NCBI RefSeq assembly: GCF_000335475.2
Contig: NZ_ANAH02000013.1
Span: forward strand, 62,001 to 126,000
Source: Cystobacter fuscus DSM 2262
GTDB lineage: Bacteria; Myxococcota; Myxococcia; Myxococcales; Myxococcaceae
Length of the DNA stretch: 64,000 bases
Direction of reading: 5' to 3'
A model generated the notes under the pieces. That model did not search any database. It saw nothing but the letters and a program-made list of their open reading frames with translations, and was not told the DNA's origin. The first letter of the stretch is position 1. Every line of letters begins with the position of its first letter. The position numbers and the translations under genes were made by a program. Positions 26,399-36,034 of this stretch are shown in pieces.

Positions 26399-27022
26399 GT
26401 GAATGGTCACCCTGAGGACATGCCGCCCTCGCTTTCGCCTGAAAAGCGCGTTCTCGCGCAGTCCGTGGATGCCTTGTTCATCCGTGCCCTGGGGCCGCAC
26501 CTGTCGCGGGAAGGGCGGCGTCGGCTCAAGGACGCGGGCCTGGATCTGAGCGAGCCCCTGCGGCCGTCGTACTCGCTGGAGCAGTGGAAGGCGTTCCTGC
26601 GCGTGGCGGCCAAGGACGTCTTCCCGGGGCAGTCCGAGCGCGAGGCCTGGTCCTCCCTGGGCGAGCGCTACCTGCAGGGCTTCCGGCTGACGGCACAGGG
26701 GCGCGCGAGCATGTCGCTCGTCACGCGGCTGGGCCCCCGGCATACGCTCGAGCGCGTGCCGCACAACATCCGGGCCGGCAACAACTTCAACGAGGTGCGC
26801 GTCGAGGAGCTGGGCACCCACGCCGCCACGCTGTGGATGAAGGACATGGCCGCGGACAATCCCTACTTCGCCTGTGGCTTCCTCGCGGAGACGCTGCGCG
26901 CCGCGGGGGCCGGGGACATCCAGGTGGAGCCGGTGGCCTGTGACGGTACGTCCGCCACCTTCCGACTCACCTGGACGCACGCCGCCACCCGCCCGGTGGC
27001 CAGCCGCTCGATGGGGCTCTGA
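26399..27022 (+). CDS. DUF2378 (Myxococcus-Stigmatella family) protein
   Basis: 207 aa from GTG 26399; ATG 26420 is an alternative start. The sequence has the pattern of the myxobacterial TIGR02265/DUF2378 family: RVLAQSVDALFIRALG, SYSLEQWKAFLRVAAKDVFPG, LGERYLQGFRLT and NNFNEVRVEELG. Function is not known, though the paralogous family is expanded in myxobacteria. Its stop codon falls inside a perfect 12-bp tandem repeat, so the C-terminal end may vary by repeat slippage. Confidence 0.8.
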   Translation: MNGHPEDMPPSLSPEKRVLAQSVDALFIRALGPHLSREGRRRLKDAGLDLSEPLRPSYSLEQWKAFLRVAAKDVFPGQSEREAWSSLGERYLQGFRLTAQGRASMSLVTRLGPRHTLERVPHNIRAGNNFNEVRVEELGTHAATLWMKDMAADNPYFACGFLAETLRAAGAGDIQVEPVACDGTSATFRLTWTHAATRPVASRSMGL

Positions 27023-27060
27023 AAGGGGCTCTGAAAGGGGCTCTGAAAGGGGCTCTGAAA
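27013..27060. repeat. Four perfect 12-bp tandem repeats at a gene 3' end
   Basis: The unit GGGGCTCTGAAA occurs four times without mismatch, followed by a partial fifth copy (GGGGCT). The unit length is a multiple of 3, so every copy carries an in-frame TGA for the upstream DUF2378 gene; copy-number change would keep its stop. The array lies in the 57-bp convergent gap before the PAS gene's stop. Confidence 0.9.
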
Positions 27061-27079
27061 GGGGCTGCGAGAGGCCGCC

Positions 27080-27805
27080 TCAGCCGTGGCCGTGCTCTCG
27101 TACCCGCTTCAGGTCCGTGACGTCGCGCAAATAGACGAGCACGCCCCTGTCCATGGGCACCGCCGTCGCCTGGAAGGTCCGGCCGTGGAAGTGCTCCTCG
27201 GAGTCCACGGGAAGGCTCGTGGTCAGCACCCGCCGCACCTGGGCGTGTATCCGTGAGCCGGGCACCTCGAGGTACTCCTGCGCCAGGAGGCGCCCCATGA
27301 GCGCCTGGCGCCGCTTTCCCAGCAGCCGCTCCGTGGCCCTGTTGACGTAGAAGAAACGGCACTCCTCGTCGAGCGCGAAGAAGGGGTCCGGCATGCACTC
27401 CACGAAGGAGAGCATCCGCTCCTCGAAGTCGGCCGTGTCCCGGACGAAGCGCTCGGTCTCCGTCACGTCCGACAGCCACACCACCAGCAGTCCCTTCTCC
27501 ACCCGCGCTGCCCGGGCCCGTACCTGCCGCGTCACCGGCCCATGCATCGTCTCCAGGACACACGTGTGCGCCGCGCCCGTGGCCAGCACCTGCCCCCAGG
27601 CCAGCCCCACCCGGGCCAGCTCCGGACGTGTGGCGAACAAGCGCTTGCCGGGCAGGTGCTCTTCCAGGAGCGCCTCGGCCGCCGGATTCGCGTACTCGCA
27701 GAGGAAGTCCTCGGGAGCCAGGTACGGTTCCCCCTCCTGACGGAGTGCGAGGAACCCGTCCGGGTTGAGGGACTCCAGGAGGTAGGGGTTGCTCGGTGAG
27801 ACCAT
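27080..27805 (-). CDS. Two-PAS-domain signalling protein
   Basis: 241 aa from ATG 27805, chosen because GGAGGAG lies 6-7 nt upstream; a longer frame reaches 28027 without support. Two PAS folds are visible: about 5-110, ending in VVWLSDVTETERFV, and about 120-235, beginning MLSFVECMPDPFFALDE and ending in VLVYLRDVTDLKRV. There is no kinase, cyclase or helix-turn-helix domain, so it probably acts as a partner sensor. The ligand is unknown. It is divergent from the Lhr-type helicase gene, with a 212-bp shared promoter region. Confidence 0.78.
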   Translation of the reverse strand: MVSPSNPYLLESLNPDGFLALRQEGEPYLAPEDFLCEYANPAAEALLEEHLPGKRLFATRPELARVGLAWGQVLATGAAHTCVLETMHGPVTRQVRARAARVEKGLLVVWLSDVTETERFVRDTADFEERMLSFVECMPDPFFALDEECRFFYVNRATERLLGKRRQALMGRLLAQEYLEVPGSRIHAQVRRVLTTSLPVDSEEHFHGRTFQATAVPMDRGVLVYLRDVTDLKRVREHGHG

Positions 27806-28017
27806 GCGGGACTCCTCCGCGCGCATGTAAACACGGGCCTTCCGCTCCCCATGACGCACGGCGTCTGCCACCGCGAGTGAATGGCGGCGAAACAACAGTC
27901 GTGGGAGGCCGGGCGTGGCGTGCCAGACGGGTGTCCAGCCCTTGTCCGGGGATGGGACTCCAGGGGCATGCGTTGACGCCCGACCGCAACCGATGTTCAG
28001 TCCCGAGGGAGCACCCC

Positions 28018-31000
28018 ATGGCCCCACAGATCGCCCTCGCCTTCACTCCCGCCGTGACCGCGCACCCGGCGCTCGGCTCCTTCCACCCGGTGGTCCAGGC
28101 GTGGTTCGCCGAGCGGCTGGGCGAGCCCTCGCGTCCCCAGGTGGAGGGCTGGCCGCTCATCCAGGCCTGGGAGGACGTGCTCATCGCCGCGCCCACCGGC
28201 AGCGGCAAGACGCTCACCGCCTTCCTCGCCGCGTTGGATCGGCTCTTCCGCCTGGCGCTGGAGGGGGCGCTGCCGGAGCGCACGCAGGTGCTGTACGTGT
28301 CGCCCCTCAAGGCGCTGGGCAACGACGTGCAGAAGAACCTGCTCCAGCCGCTGGAGGAGCTGCTGCGGCGCGCGCGGGGCGCGGGCTATTCGCCCCAGGA
28401 CTTGAGGGTGGAGGTGCGCACCGGGGACACGTCGGCGGCGGATCGCGCGCGCATGGTGCGCCGGCCTCCGCACATCCTCATCACCACGCCCGAGTCGCTC
28501 TACCTCTACCTCACGGCGGAGCGCGCGCGGGCCACGCTGCGCGGCGTGCGCACCGTCATCGTGGATGAGATCCACGCCCTGGCGCGTGACAAGCGGGGCA
28601 GCCACTTCGCCCTGTCGCTCGAGCGGCTCAAGGCCATCACCGAGGTGCGCCCCCAGCTCATCGGCCTGTCGGCGACGCAGAAGCCGCTGGAGGCCATCGC
28701 CGCCTTCCTCACGGGCGAGCGCGCCGAGACGTGCCGGCTCGTCCAGGTGGGGCACCAGCGGCCGTGGGACCTGCGGGTGGAGATTCCCGACGCGGAGCTG
28801 GGCTCGCTGGCCACGCACGAGATGTGGGGCCAGGTGTATGACCGGCTGGTGGCGCTGGCGGGGGAGCACCGCACGACGCTCGTCTTCGTGAACACGCGCA
28901 AGCTGGCCGAGCGCGTGGCGCATGACCTGTCCGAGCGCCTGGGGCAGGACAAGGTGGCGGCGCACCACGGCAGCATGTCGCGGGAGATGCGGCTGTCGGC
29001 CGAGGAGCGGCTCAAGGCGGGCCAGCTCTCGGTGATGGTGGCCACGGCGTCGTTGGAGCTGGGCATCGACGTGGGCAACGTGGACCTGGTGGTGCAACTG
29101 GGCAGCACGCGCTCCATCTCGGTGCTGTTGCAGCGGGTGGGCCGCGCGGGCCACTACAAGGGCGGGGTGTCCAAGGGCGTGCTCATCGCCATGACGCGCG
29201 ATGAGTTGATGGAGTGCGTGGCGCTGCTGCACGCCGTGTACGAGGGAGACCTGGACGCGGTGCGCATGCCGCAGAAGCCCCTGGACGTGCTGGCGCAGCA
29301 GGTGGTGGCGGCGTGCGCGTGCGAGGAGTGGGACGAGCGCGCCCTCTACGGTCTGTTCCGCCGGGCCTGGCCCTACCGCGACCTCACCTGGGAGGAGTAC
29401 GAGAAGGTGCTGGAGACGCTCTCGGAGGGCGTGTCGCTGCGGCGCGGGCGCGCGGGCGTGCACCTGCACCGCGACCGGGTGAACCAGCGGCTCAAGGCGC
29501 GCCGGGGCGTGCGCATCACCGCGCTCACCAATGGCGGTGCCATTCCGGACACCTTCACCTTCAACGTGGTGGCCGAGCCCGAGGGCAAGACGGTGGGCAC
29601 GCTGGACGAGGACTTCGCGGTGGAGTCCTCGCCCGGAGACATCTTCCTCCTGGGCACGACGGCGTGGCGCATCCAGCGGGTGATGGGCTCGTCGGTGATG
29701 GTGGAGAACGCGCACGGCCAGCCACCCACGGTGCCCTTCTGGCGGGGCGAGGCCCCGGGCCGCACGGACGAGCTGAGCGTGCACGTGGGCAGGCTGCGCG
29801 AGGACCTGCTCAAGCGTGACGACGCGGCGCGCTTCCTGGAGAAGGAGCTGAAGCTGACGCCGCCCGCGGTGGACGCGCTGATGGCGTACCTGCGCGCGGG
29901 GCTCCAGGTGCTCGGCGTGGTGCCGAGCCACCGCACCATCGTGGCCGAGCGCTTCTTCGACGAGGCGGGCGGCATGCAGCTCATCCTCCACGCGCCCTTC
30001 GGCAGCCGCGTCAACCGGGCGTGGGGACTCGCGCTGCGCAAGCGCTTCTGCCGCACCTTCGACTTCGAATTGCAGGCGGCGGCCACCGAGGACGGTCTGC
30101 TCTTGTCCCTGGGCGAGCAGCACTCCTTCCCCCTGGAGGACATCTTCTCCTTCCTCACCCCGGACAACGTGGAGGAGGTGCTGGTGCAGGCGGTGCTCCA
30201 GGCGCCGTTGTTCGGCACGCGCTTCCGGTGGAACGCCACGCGGGCGCTGTCCCTGTCGCGCTTCTCCGCGGGCAAGCGCGTGGCGCCCAACCTCCAACGC
30301 GCCCGGAGCGAGGATCTGCTCGCGGCGGTGTTCCCCGCGCAGGTGGGGTGCCAGGACAACCACGGCGGCGCGGACGTGGAGCTGCCGGACCATCCGCTCG
30401 TGAATCAGACGATGCAGGACTGCCTGCGCGAGGCCATGGACATCGACGGCCTGCGCGAGGTGCTGCGGGGGGTGAAGGAGGGCCGCATCCAGCTCGTCGC
30501 CCGGGACGTGCCCGAGCCGAGCGTGTTCGCCCACCAGATGGTGAACAGCCAGCCCTACACCTTCCTGGACGACGCGCCGGCCGAGGAGCGCCGGGTGCGC
30601 AACGTGGTGCTGCGCCGCACGCTGCCCGCGGAGGACTCGGCGGCCTTCGGCGCGCTGGACGCGAGCGCCATCGAGCAGGTGGTGCGCGACGCGGCCCCGC
30701 CCATGCGCGACGAGGACGAGCTGCACGACGCGCTCCTGCAACTGGTCCTCCTGCCCGAGGCGCGGGTGCCGGGGGGCTTCGTCAGGAGCCTCATGGCGCA
30801 GCGGCGGGTGGCGTGGATGGAGGTGGGAGACGCGCGCTACCTCGTGCCCGCCGAGCGGCTGCGTGCCCTGCGCGCCCTGTTCCCCGACGTGCTCCTGCAA
30901 CCGGCGCTGGAGCCCCTGGTGGGGGACAAGCCGGTGGAGCGCGACGCGGCGATGGCCCTGGTGGTGCGCGGTTGGATGGAGCTGCTGGGCCCCACGACGG

Positions 31001-32340
31001 CGGCGGAGCTGGGGGAGATCCTCTCCCTGGACGAGTCCGAGGTGAACATCGCGCTGCATCAGCTCGAGGCCGCGGGAGGCATCCTCCGGGGCCGTTTCCG
31101 GCCCGACGCCCCTTCCGGCGTGGTGGAGTGGTGCGACCGGCGCCTGTTGCAGCGCATCCACCGGCTGACGGTGGGACGGCTGCGCAAGGAGATCGAGCCG
31201 CTGAGCGCCCAGGACTTCATGCGCTTCCTCTTCCGGTGGCACCACCTGGAGGAACTGGACGCGCTGCGCGGCTCCACGGGCCTGTCCAAGGCCATTGGCC
31301 TGTTGCAGGGCTACGAGGCGCCCGCATCGGCCTGGGAGCGCTTCCTCCTGCCCGCGCGGATGAAGAACTACCTGGGCGATCTGCTGGAGCGGGCGTGCTA
31401 CTCGGGCGAGGTGGCCTGGGGCCGGCTCACGCAGAAGGAGGCGAAGCCGGTGCCCGGCCCGCGCCGGGGCGCTCCCGCGACCCCCGCCGAGCCCGAGCCC
31501 CCGCGCTCCCGGGCGGCGTCACCCAACCGCAACGCGAGCCTGTCCTTCGTGCGGCGCGAGGACCTGGACTGGATGCTCTCCGCGGCGCGGCCCAACGCGG
31601 TGCTGGCCGATGGCGGCATCCTCGTGCCGCCGGACCTGTCCGGACCGGCGAAGGACGTGGTGACGGTGCTCGAGCAGCGCGGCGCGTGCTTCTTCACGGA
31701 CCTGTGCTCGCGCTCGCGGCGGCTGCCCTCGGAGGTGGAGGACGCGCTGTGGGAGCTCGTCGCCCGGGGGCTCGTCACGGCGGACGCGGTGCAGAACCTG
31801 CGGGTGTTGCAGAGCCCGGCCCAGCGCAAGCGGCAGAAGCAGTTGCAGCGCGGGGGCCCGGGCCGCTGGAGCCTGCTGGTGCCCTCGGAGCCCAAGGGCG
31901 AGGACGAGGTGCGCGAGTCGCTCGCGCGGCTCTTCCTCCAGCGCTACGGGATTGTGTGGCGCGATCTGGTGATGCGCGAGGCGCTGGCGCCCTCGTGGCG
32001 CGAGCTGCTCTACGTGTACCGGCGCATGGAGGCGCGCGGGGAGATTCGCGGAGGCCGCTTCGTGGCGGGCTTCGTGGGGGAGCAGTTCGCCCTGCCCGAC
32101 GCGGTGGACGTGGCGCGAGCGGTCCGCCGGCAGGCGCCCTCGGGCGTGCGCGTGCAGCTCTCCGCGGTGGATCCGCTCAACCTCACGGGCGTGGTGACGC
32201 CGGGGCCGCGTGTGCCCGCCACGGTGGGCAACGTCGTCACCTACGTGGACGGCGTGCCCCAGGGCTTCGACGACCAGGGCGACGAGGTCGAGGAAGAGGA
32301 GAGCGAGTCGGACGCGGGCGCCGCGGCGCGGGCGAACTGA
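28018..32340 (+). CDS. Lhr-type large DEAD/DEAH-box helicase
   Basis: 1440 aa from ATG 28018 (GAGGGAG upstream). Helicase motifs: Walker A APTGSGKT (Lys64), TTPESLYLYLT, DEIHAL, GLSATQ, FVNTRKLAERVA, VATASLELGIDVG and LQRVGRAGH. This is the Lhr (large helicase-related) superfamily 2 group. It is followed by a long C-terminal region including an Lhr-core winged-helix/beta-barrel part and an extension ending in an acidic tail (DEVEEEESESDAG). Lhr proteins unwind RNA:DNA hybrids and branched DNA during repair. Length near 1500 aa matches the long bacterial Lhr form. Confidence 0.92.
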   Translation: MAPQIALAFTPAVTAHPALGSFHPVVQAWFAERLGEPSRPQVEGWPLIQAWEDVLIAAPTGSGKTLTAFLAALDRLFRLALEGALPERTQVLYVSPLKALGNDVQKNLLQPLEELLRRARGAGYSPQDLRVEVRTGDTSAADRARMVRRPPHILITTPESLYLYLTAERARATLRGVRTVIVDEIHALARDKRGSHFALSLERLKAITEVRPQLIGLSATQKPLEAIAAFLTGERAETCRLVQVGHQRPWDLRVEIPDAELGSLATHEMWGQVYDRLVALAGEHRTTLVFVNTRKLAERVAHDLSERLGQDKVAAHHGSMSREMRLSAEERLKAGQLSVMVATASLELGIDVGNVDLVVQLGSTRSISVLLQRVGRAGHYKGGVSKGVLIAMTRDELMECVALLHAVYEGDLDAVRMPQKPLDVLAQQVVAACACEEWDERALYGLFRRAWPYRDLTWEEYEKVLETLSEGVSLRRGRAGVHLHRDRVNQRLKARRGVRITALTNGGAIPDTFTFNVVAEPEGKTVGTLDEDFAVESSPGDIFLLGTTAWRIQRVMGSSVMVENAHGQPPTVPFWRGEAPGRTDELSVHVGRLREDLLKRDDAARFLEKELKLTPPAVDALMAYLRAGLQVLGVVPSHRTIVAERFFDEAGGMQLILHAPFGSRVNRAWGLALRKRFCRTFDFELQAAATEDGLLLSLGEQHSFPLEDIFSFLTPDNVEEVLVQAVLQAPLFGTRFRWNATRALSLSRFSAGKRVAPNLQRARSEDLLAAVFPAQVGCQDNHGGADVELPDHPLVNQTMQDCLREAMDIDGLREVLRGVKEGRIQLVARDVPEPSVFAHQMVNSQPYTFLDDAPAEERRVRNVVLRRTLPAEDSAAFGALDASAIEQVVRDAAPPMRDEDELHDALLQLVLLPEARVPGGFVRSLMAQRRVAWMEVGDARYLVPAERLRALRALFPDVLLQPALEPLVGDKPVERDAAMALVVRGWMELLGPTTAAELGEILSLDESEVNIALHQLEAAGGILRGRFRPDAPSGVVEWCDRRLLQRIHRLTVGRLRKEIEPLSAQDFMRFLFRWHHLEELDALRGSTGLSKAIGLLQGYEAPASAWERFLLPARMKNYLGDLLERACYSGEVAWGRLTQKEAKPVPGPRRGAPATPAEPEPPRSRAASPNRNASLSFVRREDLDWMLSAARPNAVLADGGILVPPDLSGPAKDVVTVLEQRGACFFTDLCSRSRRLPSEVEDALWELVARGLVTADAVQNLRVLQSPAQRKRQKQLQRGGPGRWSLLVPSEPKGEDEVRESLARLFLQRYGIVWRDLVMREALAPSWRELLYVYRRMEARGEIRGGRFVAGFVGEQFALPDAVDVARAVRRQAPSGVRVQLSAVDPLNLTGVVTPGPRVPATVGNVVTYVDGVPQGFDDQGDEVEEEESESDAGAAARAN

Positions 32341-32348
32341 GGGGCGGC

Positions 32349-33728
32349 TCAGCGCGGGGTGATGCGCACGGGCAGGTGGCCGGAGGGCCTCAGGGTGATG
32401 ACGGGCTCGGGCCTTGGCGTGTAGCCCTCCACCAGCCTTGGCCGGTGGTGCTGCGCGAGCGTCGCCAGGATCAACGTCCCCTCCATCAGCGCGAAGTTGT
32501 TGCCGATGCACTGCCGCGGGCCGCCGAGGAAGGGGAAGTAGGCGTACCGCGGCCGCGCGGCGACCTTCTCGGGCGTGAAGCGGTCCGGATCGAAGCGCTC
32601 GGGGTCCGGCCAGAACTCCGGCAGGCGGTGCGTCAGGTACGCGCTCATGTCGACCGACGAGCCGCCGCGAACCTGGTAGCCGCAGATGACGTCGTCCTCC
32701 ACCACCTTGCGGCTCAGCGCGTAGGCGGGTGGGTAGAGGCGCAGCGTCTCGTCCAGCACCCGGCGCGTGTACACGAGGCGGGGGAAGTCCTCCGCCGTCG
32801 GCGGGCGGCCACCGAGCACGGCATCCAGCTCCGCGTGCAGCGTGCGCTCCGCTTCCGAGTTCTGGGCGAGCAGGGCCCAGCTCCACGAGAGTGCGTTCGC
32901 GGTGGTCTCATGGCCCGCGAGCAGCATGGTGAGCACCTCGTCCTGCAGGTGCGTGTCATCCATCCGCTCGCCGGTCTCCTCGTCCTGGGCGAGCATGAAC
33001 ATGGAGAGCAGGTCGCCCCGGTCCTCCGTGTGGGCGCGGCGCTCCGCGATGACCCGGGTCACCACCTGCCGCAGGGAGCGGTTGGCGTCACGGAAGGCCC
33101 GGTCATAGGCCGTGGGCAGCACGGGGGGGATGAACCGCAGCGAGCGGAAGCGCTCGACGGTCTGTTCGCTGATGACGGTGAAGGAATGGCCCACGGCCTC
33201 GGTGTCCGCGCGGACGTCGGCGCCCAGCAGCGCCTCGCCGACGATGCGCAGGGTGAGCGACATCATGTCCACCGCTCCGAGGCGGGACTCTCCCGTTCGT
33301 TGGGCCTCGGCCCACTGCTCGGACAGCTCCACGGTGGCGCGCACCATCTGGTCCGCCATGGCCGTGATGCGGGCCCGGTGGAAGGCGGGCTGCGCGAGCC
33401 TGCGCTGCTTCATCCACGTCTCGCCCTGGCTCGTGAGCAGACCATCCCCGACGACGCGGCGGACCATGGCGTAGCTGAAGTGGTCCTTGGTGTAGTTCTT
33501 CACGTTGTCCTGCAGCACGTGCTTGATGCCGTCCGGGTGGCTCACGAGGTAGGAGCGCCCGAGACCGAACCGGTACTGGGCCACGGGCCCATGCTCGGCC
33601 GCCGTCCGCAGGAACCAGCCCAGGATGTCCTTCCGGGCGTCGCGAACGACGCCGATGAGGGGCAGGCCCCGGGGGCCGGTGGGGATACGGGGCGCTGGGG
33701 CGCGTGGAGCCGCGGACATGTCGGTCAT
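32349..33728 (-). CDS. Cytochrome P450
   Basis: 459 aa, soluble. The oxygen-activation motif AGHETT is at 271-276, ExxR is Glu327/Arg330, and the heme ligand is Cys407 in FPFLGGPRQCIGNNFA. The sequence (HGPVAQYRFGLGRSYLVSHP near the N-terminus) resembles the CYP102/CYP4-like bacterial group rather than actinobacterial macrolide P450s. The reductase must be encoded elsewhere. The substrate is unknown. It converges on the helicase gene with an 8-bp gap and is divergent from the sugar dehydrogenase. Confidence 0.93.
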   Translation of the reverse strand: MTDMSAAPRAPAPRIPTGPRGLPLIGVVRDARKDILGWFLRTAAEHGPVAQYRFGLGRSYLVSHPDGIKHVLQDNVKNYTKDHFSYAMVRRVVGDGLLTSQGETWMKQRRLAQPAFHRARITAMADQMVRATVELSEQWAEAQRTGESRLGAVDMMSLTLRIVGEALLGADVRADTEAVGHSFTVISEQTVERFRSLRFIPPVLPTAYDRAFRDANRSLRQVVTRVIAERRAHTEDRGDLLSMFMLAQDEETGERMDDTHLQDEVLTMLLAGHETTANALSWSWALLAQNSEAERTLHAELDAVLGGRPPTAEDFPRLVYTRRVLDETLRLYPPAYALSRKVVEDDVICGYQVRGGSSVDMSAYLTHRLPEFWPDPERFDPDRFTPEKVAARPRYAYFPFLGGPRQCIGNNFALMEGTLILATLAQHHRPRLVEGYTPRPEPVITLRPSGHLPVRITPR

Positions 33729-33888
33729 GAGGCGATTCTAACGGTGGCGCGGCCCTGGGTTCTGTCGATGCTGGATCAGCCGCATACCGGGCAGGGCGGC
33801 GAGCCTCGCGTGTCATGGTGTTCCACCCCGCCGCGGCGACACATCCTTGTCCTGCTTCGCCATCTCTCGAGCCCCGTGGAGAGGCCCC

Positions 33889-35193
33889 ATGCGCACCTTC
33901 GTGAAGACCGTCGTCCTGGCCGTCCTGTTGCCTGGTTTGGGGCAGGTGGCCCATGGCCAGGGTTCCCGCCAGCCCTCGGACCAGAGCGGGAATCTGGCTC
34001 CTGACCGCGCGGGAGACAGCCAGCAGTCGATGCCATGGCAGGGGCCCATTCCCAAGGGCGCCCCGGTCGAGACGGCGCCTCCCAACGTGCCCGAGTTCAA
34101 ACCGGCCTACTCCGGTCAGACGCGCGCTCCCGCCGTCCAGACGAAGACGGCCTTCCAGGTCACCACGATTGCCTCGGGCTTCAGGAATCCCTGGGCCATC
34201 GCCTTCCTGCCCGACGGGCGCATGCTGGTGACCGAGAAGCCCACTGGCGCCCTCTACATCGTCACGCCCGAGGGCGAGAAGTCCCCCGCGGTCTCGGGTC
34301 TGCCGCCCGTGGATGGCCGCAACCAGGGGGGTCTGCTCGACGTGGAGGTCAGTCCCGACCACGCCCAGAGCGGCCTCATCTACTGGACCTATTACGAGCC
34401 GCGCGAGGGCGGCAACGGCCTGGCGGTGGCGCGCGCGAAGCTCGTGGACGGGGAGAAGCCGTGCGTGGAGAACGTGCAGATCATCTTCCGCATGATGCCC
34501 ACGCTCGAGTCGACCCTGCACGCGGGGGGCCGGCTCGTGTTCACCCCCGACGGCAAGCTGTTCGTCACGTTGGGTGAACGCTCCGTCCTCGAGGGCCGGA
34601 AGCAGGCGCGCGACGTGAAGAGCCACTTCGGCAAGGTGGTCCGCATCAACCCCGACGGCACGGTGCCCCAGGACAACCCGTACCTGAGCAACCCGGAGGC
34701 CAGGCCGGAGCTCTGGTCGGTGGGGCACCGCAACATCCTGTCGGCGGCGCTCGACAGCCAGAAGCGGCTGTGGATCGTGGAGATGGGGCCGCGCGGAGGC
34801 GACGAACTCAACCGCCCCGAGGCGGGCAAGGACTATGGCTGGCCCACCATCGGCTATGGCGAGGAGTACTCCGGCGAGCCCATCCACCAGCGCACCCAGG
34901 CCCCGGGCATGGAGCAGCCCGTGTACTACTGGGATCCGGTGATTTCGCCCTCGGGGATGACCATCTACTCCGGGGACCTCTTCCCCGAGTGGCGCGACAA
35001 CATCTTCATCGGAGGACTGTCCAGCGAGGCGTTGGTGCGGCTCGTCATGAAGGACGACCGCGTGGTGGGAGAGGAGCGGCTGCTCACGGACTTGAACGCG
35101 CGCATCCGCGAGGTGGTGCAGGGCCCCGAGGGAGCGCTCTACCTGCTCACCGACGCCACCGACGGCAAGCTGCTCAAGCTCACGCCGCGCTGA
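33889..35193 (+). CDS. Secreted PQQ-dependent sugar dehydrogenase-like protein (copy 1)
   Basis: 434 aa from ATG 33889 (GGAGAGG upstream). A signal peptide (LPGLGQVAHGQG) precedes a linker and a six-bladed beta-propeller of the soluble glucose/L-sorbosone dehydrogenase family: NPWAIAFLPDGRMLVTEK, GGLLDVEVSPDH, GGRLVFTPDGKLFVTLGER, SVGHRNILSAAL and GKDYGWPTIGYGEEY. The expected reaction is oxidation of an aldose in the periplasm or outside with PQQ. Its closest relative in the window is the lipoprotein on the opposite strand at 37547-38863, which shares PNVPEFKPA and most of the propeller. Confidence 0.86.
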   Translation: MRTFVKTVVLAVLLPGLGQVAHGQGSRQPSDQSGNLAPDRAGDSQQSMPWQGPIPKGAPVETAPPNVPEFKPAYSGQTRAPAVQTKTAFQVTTIASGFRNPWAIAFLPDGRMLVTEKPTGALYIVTPEGEKSPAVSGLPPVDGRNQGGLLDVEVSPDHAQSGLIYWTYYEPREGGNGLAVARAKLVDGEKPCVENVQIIFRMMPTLESTLHAGGRLVFTPDGKLFVTLGERSVLEGRKQARDVKSHFGKVVRINPDGTVPQDNPYLSNPEARPELWSVGHRNILSAALDSQKRLWIVEMGPRGGDELNRPEAGKDYGWPTIGYGEEYSGEPIHQRTQAPGMEQPVYYWDPVISPSGMTIYSGDLFPEWRDNIFIGGLSSEALVRLVMKDDRVVGEERLLTDLNARIREVVQGPEGALYLLTDATDGKLLKLTPR

Positions 35194-35202
35194 GCGGGTG
35201 GC

Positions 35203-35976
35203 TCACGTGCGGTAGATGGGCGCGCCCATCGGTGAGCCCGTGGTGCCTCCATCGACGAAGAACTCGGCGGCCTGGATGTTCGACGCATCATCCGAGGCGA
35301 GGAACAATACGGTCTTCGCCACCTCGTCGGCCTCGCCCATGCGCCCGAGTGGAATACCCCGGGCGAGGCGCTTCTCCATCGCGGCGTAGGCGTCGGGGGT
35401 AGACGCCTGCGCGGACCAGATGGGTGTATGGGACGCACCGGGCGACACCACGTTGACCCGGATGCCACGTGGAGACAGCTCCGAGGCCAGCACGCGCGCC
35501 ATGGACCGCACCCCCGCCTTGCTCGCCGCGTAGGCCGCGTACCCGGGCGCTCCCAACACGCTGTGCACGGAGCCATTGAGAATCACCGACGCGCCCTTGT
35601 TCAGGTGGGGGGCCGCCGCCTGGACGGTGAAGAACACCGACGTGAGGTTCACCCTCAGCACCTCCTCGAAGGCCGCCAGGGACGTCTTGCCCAGCGGCGT
35701 GTTTCCCCCGATACCCGCGTTGGCGAACACGATATCCAGTGCGCCGAAGCGCTCGGCCGCCCGGGCCACCGCCCGCTCCGTCGCCGCCACGTCCTTCACG
35801 TCCGCCTGGAGGGCGAGCACGTCCGGGCCCAGCTCCCTCGCCGCGGCGTCGAGCGTCTCCCGGTTGCGCCCGGTGATGGCGACCCGAGCCCCCTCGGCCA
35901 GGAACAACCGCGCCGTGGCCAGACCGATGCCGCTGTTTCCACCCGTGATGAACGCCACCTTGTTCTCGAGTCGCAT
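35203..35976 (-). CDS. Short-chain dehydrogenase/reductase controlled with HxlR regulator
   Basis: 257 aa from ATG 35976 (GGGAGGCGCGG upstream). It has the NAD(P) motif TGGNSGIG, NAGIGG, and Tyr/Lys in YAAYAASKAG, with the C-terminal FFVDGGTTGS typical of FabG-like SDRs. The substrate is unknown. It is divergently transcribed from an HxlR-family regulator with palindromes in the gap, a common arrangement in which the regulator controls the SDR in response to electrophilic or quinone-like compounds. Confidence 0.9.
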   Translation of the reverse strand: MRLENKVAFITGGNSGIGLATARLFLAEGARVAITGRNRETLDAAARELGPDVLALQADVKDVAATERAVARAAERFGALDIVFANAGIGGNTPLGKTSLAAFEEVLRVNLTSVFFTVQAAAPHLNKGASVILNGSVHSVLGAPGYAAYAASKAGVRSMARVLASELSPRGIRVNVVSPGASHTPIWSAQASTPDAYAAMEKRLARGIPLGRMGEADEVAKTVLFLASDDASNIQAAEFFVDGGTTGSPMGAPIYRT

Positions 35977-35994
35977 CCGCGCCTCCCGTGTTCT

Positions 35995-36011
35995 GGTTTC
36001 ATCATGAAACC
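35995..36011. promoter_or_regulatory. Palindromic operator candidate 1 (HxlR/SDR region)
   Basis: GGTTTCATCATGAAACC is a perfect palindrome with 8-bp arms around a single centre base, 19 bp upstream of the SDR start. It matches a second site at 36035-36051 in 14 of 17 positions, so both are likely bound by the same regulator, presumably the adjacent HxlR protein. Confidence 0.65.
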
Positions 36012-36034
36012 ACCGTGGCTTTATTACGGAGGGT

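Noticed and set aside
27013-27060. Possible CRISPR array
   Set aside because: The repeats are directly adjacent 12-mers without spacers, so this is a simple tandem repeat.
27997-31245. 1082-aa minus-strand open frame inside the Lhr helicase gene
   Set aside because: The opposite frame has full helicase motifs; this one is His/Arg/Leu-rich with no domain, as expected from GC-rich codon bias.
30021-34004. 1327-aa plus-strand open frame spanning the helicase end, the P450 and the sugar dehydrogenase start
   Set aside because: It crosses three well-supported genes in other frames and shows no recognisable domain.
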